A stretch of DNA of 51,609 nucleotides from positions 1 through 51,609 of the IMG/VR virus record IMGVR_UViG_3300046501_000197. One strand, given 5' to 3'. Each line of letters starts with the position of its first letter. Position 1 is the stretch's first letter. The translations under genes were made by a program, and so were the position numbers. Shown here piece after piece: positions 7,736-15,069 of this stretch. This DNA comes from a virus. Under the pieces are notes generated by a model, which saw only the letters and a program-made list of their open reading frames with translations, had not been told where the DNA came from and made no database searches.

Positions 7736-8336
7736 CCAATCGGGTGGCGATAGTGCTGTAATTAATGCCGAGTTCAGCAGCCCATTCTGTCATAGTTTGC
7801 GTGCGCCCATTAAGGGTCAACGGTCGCATTCTTCGGCTGTTGCGGACCTGCGTGGATTGGGTTGCCCAACGGCAATTCTCAGGCTCGTATCCCTTATCGT
7901 TGTCAATCCGGTCTATGCTATGTTCTGGGCTAGGCCTATCGCCCATGTCTGAAAAGAAAGCCTCAAAGCTTTCTCGCCACCTATCGCAAACGACGATGTT
8001 TCTCCCGCCATACGATTCGTAGTTTTTGTGTCCAAGCCGACTGCATCGGTCAATCATGCCGAGCCATATCGAATATTCCGATCTACTTGACATGCCATGC
8101 TTCGCGTTTCTCAGTTTTAGCTGATCTGAATGTACGCAGCCGCATGAAGAGGTGTTACCGCTTCGCATGTCCTTCCCGGCGCCTACATATTGGGATCCAC
8201 AGTCACAAACGCAATTCCAGCGTGTCACACGCCCAACCTTGCCTGCATATTCTAGAACGACAAGGCGACCAAAGCGCATGCCGCGCATATCTATGAAGCC
8301 ATAGGTGGTCGGCATTTTCACTGCATCTTCCTTCAT
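7668..8336 (-). CDS. HNH homing-type endonuclease
   Basis: 222 residues. The N-terminus has a MRGMRFGRLVVLEY block followed by a CVCDCGSQ...SCGC zinc-ribbon-like pair. The middle has the HNH core (IWLGMIDRC, NYESYGGRNI, DRW, then a SIDRIDNDKGYEPENCRWAT block). The C-terminus has a helix-turn-helix of NUMOD type (MTEWAAELGINYSTIATRL). This architecture is typical of free-standing phage homing nucleases, which spread by cutting gene copies that lack them. The start ATG overlaps the preceding stop as ATGA. It opposes the rightward gene before it and overlaps its end, as expected for an invader. Confidence 0.8.
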   Translation of the reverse strand: MKEDAVKMPTTYGFIDMRGMRFGRLVVLEYAGKVGRVTRWNCVCDCGSQYVGAGKDMRSGNTSSCGCVHSDQLKLRNAKHGMSSRSEYSIWLGMIDRCSRLGHKNYESYGGRNIVVCDRWRESFEAFFSDMGDRPSPEHSIDRIDNDKGYEPENCRWATQSTQVRNSRRMRPLTLNGRTQTMTEWAAELGINYSTIATRLAKGYSHEEALTRPIGRWIRKVS

Positions 8337-8509
8337 GGCCGTCCCGCCGCCTTGGCGATGCGATCGATGTCTGCTTCGGATACTCCAGCCTTTTCCAAGT
8401 CATCCACGATGCCTAGCGCAATACGCTTTGCCAACGATGAGCTTCGACCGTAGAGGCGCAACGCGCGCGACCACTCTTTTCTGATCGTTTCGTCCGAAAA
8501 ACGCATCAT
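8333..8509 (-). CDS. Small protein of unknown function in the HNH operon
   Basis: 58 residues from the first of two ATG codons. It is mostly helical and basic in the first half (RKEWSRALRLYGR) with an amphipathic acidic C-terminal half (VSEADIDRIAKAAGRP). It is linked by ATGA overlaps to the gene before it and to the HNH gene after it, which makes it credible despite its length. No family is recognised. Its codon order and helical pattern look like a real protein. Confidence 0.55.
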   Translation of the reverse strand: MMRFSDETIRKEWSRALRLYGRSSSLAKRIALGIVDDLEKAGVSEADIDRIAKAAGRP

Positions 8510-8754
8510 GCCGACACCTCACTGCACTTGAGAGCCTTGGCGACTTCGCGGTCACGCCTAGCGCGAGCCTTGTCCCAACTTTCATACTGACCGCCGCATT
8601 CAACGACGTGCTCGCGCCATTCGCTATAAGCCGCACGCCGCTCTTGGTGGGGCAACGAATACCATCCGCATTCGCAGTTCGTCTCGAACTTGATCTGCAT
8701 ACCGGTTGATTTATGCCCCCTGAGGGGCATGACTTTGCGAAGAATGTCCAACAT
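8506..8754 (-). CDS. Small Cys-containing protein, first gene of the HNH operon
   Basis: About 82 residues from the ATG at 8754; a TTG four codons upstream is possible. A basic N-terminus is followed by CECGWYSLPHQ and a later VVECGGQ, which could form a small zinc site, then a charged C-terminal helix. The family is not recognised. The gene is transcribed away from the inverted-repeat control region and is translationally coupled to the two genes that follow. Confidence 0.5.
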   Translation of the reverse strand: MLDILRKVMPLRGHKSTGMQIKFETNCECGWYSLPHQERRAAYSEWREHVVECGGQYESWDKARARRDREVAKALKCSEVSA

Positions 8755-8771
8755 CGATGGCCTCAAGAAAT

Positions 8772-8838
8772 AATGTGACGTTGATTATTATATATGCTAC
8801 GTTATTTATAGGGTCAACGAGAAAATCAACGTGACATT
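8772..8838. promoter_or_regulatory. Divergent control region with paired 15-bp inverted operators
   Basis: AATGTGACGTTGATT and its near-perfect inverted copy AATCAACGTGACATT (14 of 15 match) lie 37 bp apart. Each is itself a quasi-palindrome (TCAAYGTSACRTTGA-like). An extra half-site TCAACG lies between them. A rightward promoter TTGATT-18 bp-TTTATA fits between the two sites, so a bound dimer pair would cover it. The neighbouring HTH protein is the obvious candidate ligand (inference). Confidence 0.6.
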
Positions 8839-8881
8839 GATTGATTGCAGAGAATCGAGCGGGCAGGTACGAGTCCGGCTC

Positions 8882-9103
8882 ATGGAAAATGAACCGTGGC
8901 AAATGCGTGCAAAGTCGGCAGGGTTGAGCCAGAAGGCTTTGGCGAAGCTATTGGGTGTGGCTGAGAATACGGTGTCGCTTCAACTGCGCGGGAAGTGGGC
9001 GACTGGAACGCCACAGTATGTGAAGACCGTAATCTTGGCATGGGAGAAGCTTTCCCATGAGGCTCGGCAGCAGATTATTGCTGAGGTCGAAGAAGCCGAC
9101 TAA
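8882..9103 (+). CDS. Small XRE-type helix-turn-helix regulator
   Basis: 73 residues from the ATG at 8882. An MRAKSAGLSQKALAKLLGVA segment followed by NTVSLQLRGK is a standard XRE/Cro-type HTH. The rest is a short dimerisation-like helix (SHEARQQIIAEVEE). An upstream GTG at 8831 in the same frame would start inside the right-hand operator, so the ATG is preferred. It faces the HNH operon across the paired operators and probably regulates itself and that operon. It is distinct from the CI-like repressor at 21 kb. Confidence 0.65.
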   Translation: MENEPWQMRAKSAGLSQKALAKLLGVAENTVSLQLRGKWATGTPQYVKTVILAWEKLSHEARQQIIAEVEEAD

Positions 9104-9155
9104 CGCGGCTCCATCCCATTCATCTCCCGCATCTGATCGTACCAGTCTCGGCACC

Positions 9156-9440
9156 TCATTGATCTGCCGTATAGTACCCTAGCAAGATCTCCCCATCGAC
9201 CCTTCCACACTCCCGACACTTCAGGCGCTTGCCGACCGCGCGCAGGTCGCATGTGCCGCCTGCTTTACTCCCGAGGAAATCGTGGTCGATCTCCCTCATG
9301 GTTCCGCAAGCGTTGCACTTGCCCATGATGATGACATGGCGGGGTAGGGTGTTCAGGGTTCCATAGCCACCCATCGGGCTGTGCTCTACGAATTTGCGCA
9401 TGTCGGAATCGTCCTCGTGTTCTACGAGAACCGGCCGCAT
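9156..9440 (-). CDS. Zinc-ribbon protein of unknown function
   Basis: About 94 residues from the ATG at 9440; ATG 9401, with a GAGGA site, is an alternative. The C-terminal half has a CNACGTMREIDHDFL knuckle and a LKCRECGRVDG knuckle, giving a four-Cys zinc ribbon. In between, a TCDLRAVGKRL segment is basic. Proteins of this type occur widely in rhizobial genomes and phages without a known role; nucleic-acid binding is a fair guess. It lies alone between the HTH gene and the attachment region, pointing leftward. Confidence 0.55.
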   Translation of the reverse strand: MRPVLVEHEDDSDMRKFVEHSPMGGYGTLNTLPRHVIIMGKCNACGTMREIDHDFLGSKAGGTCDLRAVGKRLKCRECGRVDGEILLGYYTADQ

Positions 9441-9613
9441 CGGTTCGTCTGTCGGTGACCCTGCTCCCCAGCAGGTGAGGGGATAGATTCCCGATAATGG
9501 ACCGGTGGTCAAGCCGAATGCTGCGAGGGGACCGAGACTAGGACGCAAGCAATATCAAAGGGGCGGTGGAGGGGTGATTTTTTCCTAAGCAGTTGATAAA
9601 GCTTGGTGCTGCG

Positions 9614-9632
9614 ACAACCTCCGGGCCCACCA
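9614..9632 (-). other. Probable phage attachment site (attP core)
   Basis: Two bases beyond the integrase stop codon the sequence CTCCGGGCCCACCA looks like the 3' end of a tRNA gene: acceptor-strand GGGCCC followed by ACCA. Tyrosine integrases of temperate phages often recombine into tRNA 3' ends and carry the matching core beside int. The pattern predicts a host tRNA that begins GGGCCC and ends with the same string. No tRNA body is present here, which fits an attP rather than a host gene. Confidence 0.5.
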
Positions 9633-9634
9633 TA

Positions 9635-10759
9635 TTATTTCTTAGTGGTTGTTTTCATTTCGGTTTTCACTCCCAATCCCTCACGCGGATTAACGTGAGG
9701 GGCTAATTCGTTCTCCAGCTGTTCGGAGACGATACGCGAGGCCTTCACCCCTAACCGCGCCCGATCGGCCCCGCGGGTATAAACTTCTGCCTGTTTTGAA
9801 TTTACCCAGCCGAACTGACTCATCAGTTCGTGAGCGGTCGCGCCGCCGTTCGCTGCCATCGTTGCAGCCAATTTTCTCAAGCCGTGTGTATTTTTTTCAA
9901 TACCGGCTTTTCTAGCGCACTCCCCAAACCAGTTCCCAAAACCAGCGACGGCAAAAGGCTTCCCGTATTCCGTGACAAGGAAATGCAAGTCTCCAGTGGG
10001 TGTCGCATCGATTATGTCGAGAACGCGTTGCGGCAGCTCTACTGTAATGCGAGCGGCGGTTTTCTGCGTCGAGATGGATAGAGCGTTCCCGCGCATGTGC
10101 TGACGACCGATTCGGACTAGATCGGACCGGCGCAACCCGGTGTGCATCGCCAGTTCAAGCGCGAGCCTTTGCCGTGTTCCGATCTCCCATTTAATGCAGA
10201 AGGCGCGAACATCCTCGATTTGCCAGGCAGGGAAGCCGTCGCCTTCAAGCTTCGTTTTGCTGATCCCTTCCGCCGGGTTCGCCTTCATATGACCGTCTTT
10301 AACCGCCCATTTGCATAGCGCAGACATTGATTTGAGGTAATTGTTCGCTGCGGCGGGCGTTGCCCGGCGGTCCTCCATCCCGTTTTGTATTGCCTTCGTC
10401 GTGATGAGGGAGAACGGTTTGCTCCCAATTTTCCCACCTTTGCCGTCAGCTTTTTCTTTGACATGCCAGAAGATGTTGCTGCGCTGTTTTCGAGTAGCCT
10501 CACTCAAGTCGCGCCAGTCGCCACTTTCCACATACCGGCCGATGAGCCATCCGATGGTCTGAGGAATATCGCGAGGCTTGACGGCGGACGGCTCGCCCCT
10601 CAATGCCGCTTCGTATTCCTGTCGGAAAGTAGGTTCGTTGGGCGCCGGCAAACGTGTGCGAGGGCCTTTCCCCACGCGAAAATAATAGACCCAGTCTTTG
10701 GACCGGTTCTTTTGCTTGACGACGTAGAGAGGAAGCTTCCTTGGCATGTCGTCAATCAC
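9635..10759 (-). CDS. int: Tyrosine recombinase (phage integrase)
   Basis: 374 residues. An N-terminal basic arm-binding part and a SAM-like core-binding domain (about 60-165) precede the catalytic domain. Catalytic residues are visible: Arg210 in TGLRRSDL, Lys233 in STQKTA, His292 and Arg295 in HGLRKLA, Trp318 in FGW, and nucleophile Tyr327 in AEVYTRG. It would integrate and excise the phage at a host tRNA. The GTG at 10759 overlaps the preceding stop and has a GAGGA site; the ATG four codons in is the alternative. It is the last gene of the long leftward operon, next to the attP candidate. Confidence 0.9.
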   Translation of the reverse strand: MIDDMPRKLPLYVVKQKNRSKDWVYYFRVGKGPRTRLPAPNEPTFRQEYEAALRGEPSAVKPRDIPQTIGWLIGRYVESGDWRDLSEATRKQRSNIFWHVKEKADGKGGKIGSKPFSLITTKAIQNGMEDRRATPAAANNYLKSMSALCKWAVKDGHMKANPAEGISKTKLEGDGFPAWQIEDVRAFCIKWEIGTRQRLALELAMHTGLRRSDLVRIGRQHMRGNALSISTQKTAARITVELPQRVLDIIDATPTGDLHFLVTEYGKPFAVAGFGNWFGECARKAGIEKNTHGLRKLAATMAANGGATAHELMSQFGWVNSKQAEVYTRGADRARLGVKASRIVSEQLENELAPHVNPREGLGVKTEMKTTTKK

Positions 10760-10935
10760 AGACGAATTTCCTCTGCCTGGTCAATATCGTCATGCTTAAC
10801 ACCCTTGGGGATATCGGGGGAAACTCCGACGCGCCGTCCGTCAATCGTCTCGATCCAGACGGTGACGCCTTGGGTCTTGGCGATCGAGGCCATGCGCTTA
10901 AGGTCCGCGGATTTCACGAGAGCTGGCGTCGTCAT
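10756..10935 (-). CDS. Small protein upstream of integrase (excisionase-position gene)
   Basis: 59 residues: a basic helical N-terminus (LVKSADLKRMASIAKTQGV), then two short strands (TVWIETIDGRRVGVSPD) and an acidic tail. It starts at an ATG overlapping the preceding stop (ATGA) and ends overlapping the integrase GTG. Small proteins of this design immediately upstream of int are common in rhizobial phages. An excisionase or directionality role would fit the position, but no winged-helix motif is evident, so the function is open. Confidence 0.6.
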   Translation of the reverse strand: MTTPALVKSADLKRMASIAKTQGVTVWIETIDGRRVGVSPDIPKGVKHDDIDQAEEIRL

Positions 10936-11036
10936 GGCTCCCTCCCTCCGTCCACAGGCTGTGGAGAAGCGGAGAGGGAGGGTTCGGTACCCAGCGCCCG
11001 AGTTTGCGGTGCGGGGTTCTTGTCAGGTGCGCTCAT
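10932..11036 (-). CDS. Very small Pro/Ser-rich ORF linking the ATPase and integrase genes
   Basis: 34 codons. The product is hydrophilic and disordered (Pro, Ser, Gly, Ala). It is coupled by ATGA overlaps to the AAA+ ATPase gene before it and to the 59-residue gene after it, so it keeps ribosomes moving through a stretch that carries a strong hairpin. Its value may be regulatory (translational coupling) rather than its peptide. Confidence 0.45.
   Translation of the reverse strand: MSAPDKNPAPQTRALGTEPSLSASPQPVDGGREP
10940..10982 (-). promoter_or_regulatory. mRNA hairpin covering the ribosome-binding site of the xis-position gene
   Basis: CCCTCCC and GGGAGGG pair as a 7-bp outer stem, with an inner CCAC/GTGG stem. 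In the leftward mRNA the GGAGGGAGGGAG ribosome-binding site of the 59-residue gene lies in the 3' arm. Translation of that gene, and perhaps of int after it, should therefore depend on ribosomes arriving through the 34-codon ORF that contains the hairpin. Confidence 0.5.
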
Positions 11037-12373
11037 TGCACCCTCCCTTTCGGTTCGAGCATCTCCTTAAGGTGCAATCCGTCGATAAATTCACGAAGCG
11101 CAAAGGCGTGTTCGAGGGGTTTGTTCTCTTCGAAAATCTCTTTGACGGCTTCGAGGACGTCCGTAACGGTGATCCCCTCCCGCTTGCCACTGACGCGGTC
11201 ACGAGCGAATGCGCTTGATCTCGCCCTCCGGCTTACACCGGTCGCCATCGCTCCGGAGACGATGTGCTCCAGGCAGAAATTGACAGCGGTGTCTTTGATT
11301 TTCGCATCGCCGGCCGCGTTGATCATGCCGGAAATGATGTGGCCTTCCTGAATGACGTAATGCGGGTTGAAAAAGCTTTCAGCTGCCGCCATGACGAGGT
11401 CTTCGATGTCGGCGCCGAGAGGGGCATCCTGCAACGTCTTGCGGACGATATGCTCGACTGCCTGCTTTGTTGGCCGTTCGACCTTGATTTTCCGGTCGCA
11501 CCGGCCGTCGCGCAGAAGAGCCTCGTCTATAGCTTCCGGTCGGTTGGTTGCGAGGATGACAAAGGCGCCGACCGAATTCATGCCGTCCATTTCGGACAGG
11601 AACTGGGCGACGTTGCTTTCTTCCCACGGCGATACGCGCCGCGTGCGACCCGTCCGATCAGGGAAAAGAACCTCTGCCTCATCGAAAAACACGGTCAATG
11701 GGTGCTTATGGAAAGCCTGATATTCGCGGGCGTATCTGAATATGTTGCGGATCGTCTCCTCGGTCTTGCCGATGTAGGGCGACTGGATCGAAGGGCCATT
11801 GATGACCATCACTTCCGCCTTTGTGCCGTAAACGCGCGACACTGCAGCTGCAGCGGCCTTCGCAAACATCGTCTTTCCACACCCAGGAGGGCCAAAGAGC
11901 ATCACACCTTTCGGTGGCTTCATCCCGTAATATTCGTAAAGGTCAGGATGGTTCTTAGGCTCCTCGATCGCTTCCATCAAAGCGGATCTGGCAGCGTCGT
12001 TCCCGACAACATCATCCCACGCCGTGTCGTGATTGACCTCCAGCAGGTATTCTTTGACAGTTTCGCGAGCGGCTTTGAGGGCTGCCGGTTGCGTAGGCTC
12101 GTTTGACGTCGACCGATCTGGCCCCGATCCTAAGAAGAAGCTATCGTTGATACGGCGATCCATATTGCGACTAACCTCGCGGATCATCATCTCCCGCATG
12201 CGATCCATGTCGTTCCGGCCATTGAAAATAGACATGTCGTTTGCTCCATTTGAGGCTTCTGCGGCGATGAAGGGGTTTCCAGACTTCTCGCCTGGGCAAT
12301 TTGGATTTCCGCACCAGCAAATCTGGCGCTTTTCGAACCGACGCGGCGGTTCCGGAATTTTGTCGTAGGACAT
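11033..12373 (-). CDS. AAA+ ATPase of the classical (Cdc48/ARC/FtsH-like) clade
   Basis: 446 residues. The N-terminus has a possible metal knuckle (ICWCGNPNCPG), then about 90 residues of Met/Arg/Asn-rich linker. A classical AAA module follows: a W-D-D-VVGNDAAR lead-in, Walker A GPPGCGKT (161-168), Walker B TVFFDEAE (227-234), and the second region of homology with ATN (275-277) and Arg288/Arg291 in LLRDGRCDR. The C-terminal helical lid is present. Such enzymes form hexamers that unfold or remodel proteins. A phage copy in an integration operon is unusual, and its substrate is unknown. AGGA precedes the chosen ATG; an upstream start would add 25 residues. Confidence 0.8.
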   Translation of the reverse strand: MSYDKIPEPPRRFEKRQICWCGNPNCPGEKSGNPFIAAEASNGANDMSIFNGRNDMDRMREMMIREVSRNMDRRINDSFFLGSGPDRSTSNEPTQPAALKAARETVKEYLLEVNHDTAWDDVVGNDAARSALMEAIEEPKNHPDLYEYYGMKPPKGVMLFGPPGCGKTMFAKAAAAAVSRVYGTKAEVMVINGPSIQSPYIGKTEETIRNIFRYAREYQAFHKHPLTVFFDEAEVLFPDRTGRTRRVSPWEESNVAQFLSEMDGMNSVGAFVILATNRPEAIDEALLRDGRCDRKIKVERPTKQAVEHIVRKTLQDAPLGADIEDLVMAAAESFFNPHYVIQEGHIISGMINAAGDAKIKDTAVNFCLEHIVSGAMATGVSRRARSSAFARDRVSGKREGITVTDVLEAVKEIFEENKPLEHAFALREFIDGLHLKEMLEPKGRVQ

Positions 12374-12410
12374 GATTTTGTTCCTGGGATCGAATGGTGA
12401 GCGCGGCTGA

Positions 12411-12749
12411 TTAGGAGGATTTCGTTTCGCCACTCGGCCCCTCCACACGAGTTTCGGGCGGGGTCTGGCTTTCCAGAAACGCGATAACGGCCGCCGTTAT
12501 TCCTGCGCGGGCGCTCGTGCCGGCCGCGTTGATGTAAGCCGATAGCGCTGCATCTACTGCCGGATCGGTGATCACAGGCCTATGGTCCTTGGGTGGTGGG
12601 TCTCCCGGCTCTTCTGGGGAATGGGAGAGGGCGGCGGTGAGGGTGTATTCGTTACCGTTATCAAACGGGAACTGCGACCATTTGCGGATAGTAGCGCTGC
12701 CATCGCCAGCAGTCGCGAACTGGATATAGACTTTGTCGAACGAGTTCAT
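12411..12749 (-). CDS. Phage protein of unknown function
   Basis: 112 residues. The N-terminal half is a beta-type segment (FDKVYIQFATAGDG, ATIRKWSQFPFDN) and the C-terminal half has a Pro-rich linker and an Ala-rich helix (AALSAYINAAG). No family is recognised. The start overlaps the preceding HNH gene's stop by ATGA-type coupling. It is part of the long leftward operon. Confidence 0.5.
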   Translation of the reverse strand: MNSFDKVYIQFATAGDGSATIRKWSQFPFDNGNEYTLTAALSHSPEEPGDPPPKDHRPVITDPAVDAALSAYINAAGTSARAGITAAVIAFLESQTPPETRVEGPSGETKSS

Positions 12750-13138
12750 GGCTGTCTTCCTCCTGAGACGATCTCGCCCGTGCGGCGGTCAACAACCGTG
12801 CCGTCCATCAGGCGTTTGAATTTATCGTGAGTGAGTGCCGACTTCTTCTTGCCGGCCACGCGCTTGATCTGGTTCCGGTGGACCTTCGCCCGAACCGTCG
12901 CCTCGGTCTTCGTCTTGGCGGCATGGGCGGCCTTGGTGATAGCCTGGAGGTTTCCCTCCCGGTTTTCTCCTCCAAGCCAAAGCGGCGTGATATGGTCGAA
13001 CTCGGCCTTCACGCCATCACGGAACTCAACGCCGGTTATCGCGCACTTCCAGCCTTGACGCTCAAGGATGCGGTTCATGCATCCTTGGCTGGGGGGACTG
13101 TCGTCGCTTCTGCCTATCCACTCAGGAACGCTGCGCAT
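12746..13138 (-). CDS. HNH endonuclease domain protein
   Basis: 130 residues from an ATG giving RSVPEWIGRSDDSPPS. A QGWKCAITGVEFRDGVKAEFDHITPLWLGGENREGNLQA segment contains the HNH signature (Cys-x-x-Thr-Gly, Asp-His, then Asn and a final Leu-Gln). A Lys/Arg-rich tail follows. Unlike the homing nuclease at 7.7 kb it has no DNA-binding repeats. It resembles small HNH proteins common in rhizobial phages, where packaging or recombination roles have been proposed. Only one Cys of the usual structural pair is obvious. Confidence 0.75.
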   Translation of the reverse strand: MRSVPEWIGRSDDSPPSQGCMNRILERQGWKCAITGVEFRDGVKAEFDHITPLWLGGENREGNLQAITKAAHAAKTKTEATVRAKVHRNQIKRVAGKKKSALTHDKFKRLMDGTVVDRRTGEIVSGGRQP

Positions 13139-13247
13139 TGCCAGCCTCCCGCTTCTCATCCGTCCGCTTCCATCCGATCTGATCACGGAAGCGATTGACG
13201 GCTGCTATGGCTTCGATCTGGGCGAGGGTGGCTTCGAGGCGGGTCAT
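13122..13247 (-). CDS. Very small helical protein
   Basis: 41 residues, helical and charged (LEATLAQIEAIAAVNRFRDQIGW then a Lys/Arg/Glu tail). It begins at an ATG that overlaps the stop of the ASCH-like gene and ends 17 bases inside the HNH gene. Coupled position and amphipathic pattern support it. No function is recognised. Confidence 0.45.
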   Translation of the reverse strand: MTRLEATLAQIEAIAAVNRFRDQIGWKRTDEKREAGNAQRS

Positions 13248-13960
13248 GCTGCCACCTGCGCAATCTGGTCGATGTTGCCGCGCTGGACGGTGAAGGTATA
13301 GGCGACCACCCAGGGGTTGGCGTCCCATGCACCTTCACCGTTGATCAGGTTCCAAAGCGACGAGTAGCCGAACCGGTATGGCTGGCTTTGGCCGTAAAGC
13401 TCGTAGTCGGTGAACTCATCCGACACGCCTTCAGCCTTGGCGTCAGCCTCGCTGATATCCTGCAGCCGCTCCACCCGCACGTCGGTGACGATGAGCGTCA
13501 GGCGGGAGGCCCAGCGAGGCATATGGATTGATGGGCGCCAGCCAGCCGTGACACGTAAAGGCCGCTTGTCTGCAACTGGGTACTGCTCGCACATGGCGGT
13601 ATATCCGTCGCCTTCGCTGGCGGCGTAGAAGATGGTGGCGACATCTGTCGCCCAGCCATTGCAGCGCCACGCTTCGCGGACCCAAAGCTGGTCGCCAACG
13701 GCAGCCTTGAGCGGAACATACCAGCCGCTGCGACCTCGCGGGTTATCCTCAGGATGCCATAGGCCAAGAAGCGAATGCACGAACTCGACGTGCGGCACGT
13801 TCTTGCCGTCAAGTTTCTTCAGGTTTCCGTCGGTTTCATAGCCGACGAGATGCGGGTATCTGGCGAACGTCTTGGTCAGGTCGCGCCGCGTCTGCGTCTT
13901 CGTGCCGGCGAGCAATGCGCGGACCATGGGGCCGCTGAAAAGGATAGGGCGATCGGTCAT
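13244..13960 (-). CDS. ASCH/PUA-like domain phage protein
   Basis: 238 residues. It opens with RPILFSGPMVRALLAGTKTQTRR, the typical start of a phage family with an ASCH-like RNA-binding fold. It continues through VGDQLWVREAWR and a SIHMPRWASRLTLIVTDVRVERLQDISEADAKAEGV block, with the WRPSxxMPRWASR signature. Databases often label this family 'morphogenetic protein' without evidence. RNA or modified-nucleotide binding is the better guess. Coupled to its neighbours on both sides. Confidence 0.7.
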   Translation of the reverse strand: MTDRPILFSGPMVRALLAGTKTQTRRDLTKTFARYPHLVGYETDGNLKKLDGKNVPHVEFVHSLLGLWHPEDNPRGRSGWYVPLKAAVGDQLWVREAWRCNGWATDVATIFYAASEGDGYTAMCEQYPVADKRPLRVTAGWRPSIHMPRWASRLTLIVTDVRVERLQDISEADAKAEGVSDEFTDYELYGQSQPYRFGYSSLWNLINGEGAWDANPWVVAYTFTVQRGNIDQIAQVAA

Positions 13961-14298
13961 GCCGCACCGCCTTTCCGGGCGGCAATCATATCGTCAGCGA
14001 CCTCATAGCTCATCTTGGCCGCTAGCTTGCCCATAACGCCAGCATCCCACTTGAGGCCTCGGGTTTCGGCCATTGACTTGAATTCTTCCAGTTCAGCCCG
14101 CTCTAGGAGGCCAATGACCGCTCCTAAGCATTTACCGGCGAACCAGTCGCGCTGGGTCATCCCGGGATGCTGAACGTCGCCGTAAGTCGGGCTGTCTTCG
14201 CCATCGATTGGGAACCCATGGTCAGACAGGTTGCCAACCTGTTGGTTTCGCGTGCCTGGAAAGGCCAAGCCGCCGTCATCGATATTGGTATCGGTCAT
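13957..14298 (-). CDS. Phage protein of unknown function (MTQRDWFAG motif)
   Basis: 113 residues. A polar, Gly/Asp-rich N-terminus leads to a PGMTQRDWFAGKCL segment that recurs in small phage early proteins, then helical sequence ending with a DDMIAARKGGAA tail. No catalytic motif. Coupled by ATGA-type overlaps to genes on both sides of the leftward operon. Confidence 0.55.
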   Translation of the reverse strand: MTDTNIDDGGLAFPGTRNQQVGNLSDHGFPIDGEDSPTYGDVQHPGMTQRDWFAGKCLGAVIGLLERAELEEFKSMAETRGLKWDAGVMGKLAAKMSYEVADDMIAARKGGAA

Positions 14299-14729
14299 GC
14301 CACCCTCCGGTTTTCGTTGGCATTCCGCTCCGGCGGCACGTAGCCGAACTCGCGGGCAAGCAGTTCCGTGGCCGCATTGAAGAATGCGATCATCTCAGGC
14401 TCATCGCACTCGCGGGTATTGATCGCGCGGGGAACGCCGACGAGGAAGCCATTCGCAAGCCGGATCGTGTCGACGTAATTCACGGCGGGCCGGATATAGC
14501 TGTCCAGCGCTTCCTTGCTCGGTGCGCATCCCGTGGCCTCGACGCAATCGTGCAACATGCACCAGTAGGCGGCCAGGCGATCCATGTTCCGCCACTGCTT
14601 GATCTCGATGCGGATCTTCTGGCCCTGAGCTACGCCGTCGAGCGCCTGCAGGTCGTATTCCATCTCAGGCACAAGAGAGTTCCCGCGACGGACGAAGGCA
14701 TAGACGGGCTTGTCGCGCTTCTTGGTCAT
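14295..14729 (-). CDS. Early phage protein, possibly DUF1367/NinB-related
   Basis: 144 residues with a short beta start (YAFVRRGNSLVP), a KIRIEIKQWRNMDRLAAYWCMLHDCVEATG helix pair, and a C-terminal part with FFNAATELLAREFGY. The 'RN..x..AxYW.ML' pattern is reminiscent of small recombination-helper or DUF1367-type phage proteins located beside recombination genes, as here. I am not certain of the family. Confidence 0.5.
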   Translation of the reverse strand: MTKKRDKPVYAFVRRGNSLVPEMEYDLQALDGVAQGQKIRIEIKQWRNMDRLAAYWCMLHDCVEATGCAPSKEALDSYIRPAVNYVDTIRLANGFLVGVPRAINTRECDEPEMIAFFNAATELLAREFGYVPPERNANENRRVA

Positions 14730-14740
14730 GATCGTCTCCT

Positions 14741-15064
14741 TCAGCTGTAGTGAGAGAAGAGGACGAGGGCGAAATCTGACGAGCTGACATGCTTGGCGAA
14801 GGCGTCGGAGACCTTCATGGCCAGATCATCCTTGTCGACATCGACGGAGACCGGGTCGATGCGATGCACTGCGAACCCTTCATGAGCGTCGCTGGTGGCA
14901 ATGATCTTGCCAGCCATGCAATACTGCCCTGACATGCCGTCATAGACGATGTCGAAGCGGCGAATAGGCGCACCGTTGCTTTCGGCCTCATGCTTGTCCC
15001 AATCGAACGCATCAGCGCCCATGTCGACAGCCCACATCAAATAGTCTGTGCGATAAACACCCAT
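14741..15064 (-). CDS. Phage protein of unknown function
   Basis: 107 residues from the ATG giving GVYRTDYLMWAVDMGADAFDWDKHE. It is acidic, with alternating strands in the second half (RRFDIVYDGMSGQYCMAGKII). No family recognised. It sits between the YqaJ nuclease and the NinB-like gene, so an early recombination or replication accessory role is likely by position only. Confidence 0.5.
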   Translation of the reverse strand: MGVYRTDYLMWAVDMGADAFDWDKHEAESNGAPIRRFDIVYDGMSGQYCMAGKIIATSDAHEGFAVHRIDPVSVDVDKDDLAMKVSDAFAKHVSSSDFALVLFSHYS

Positions 15065-15069
15065 GATCG

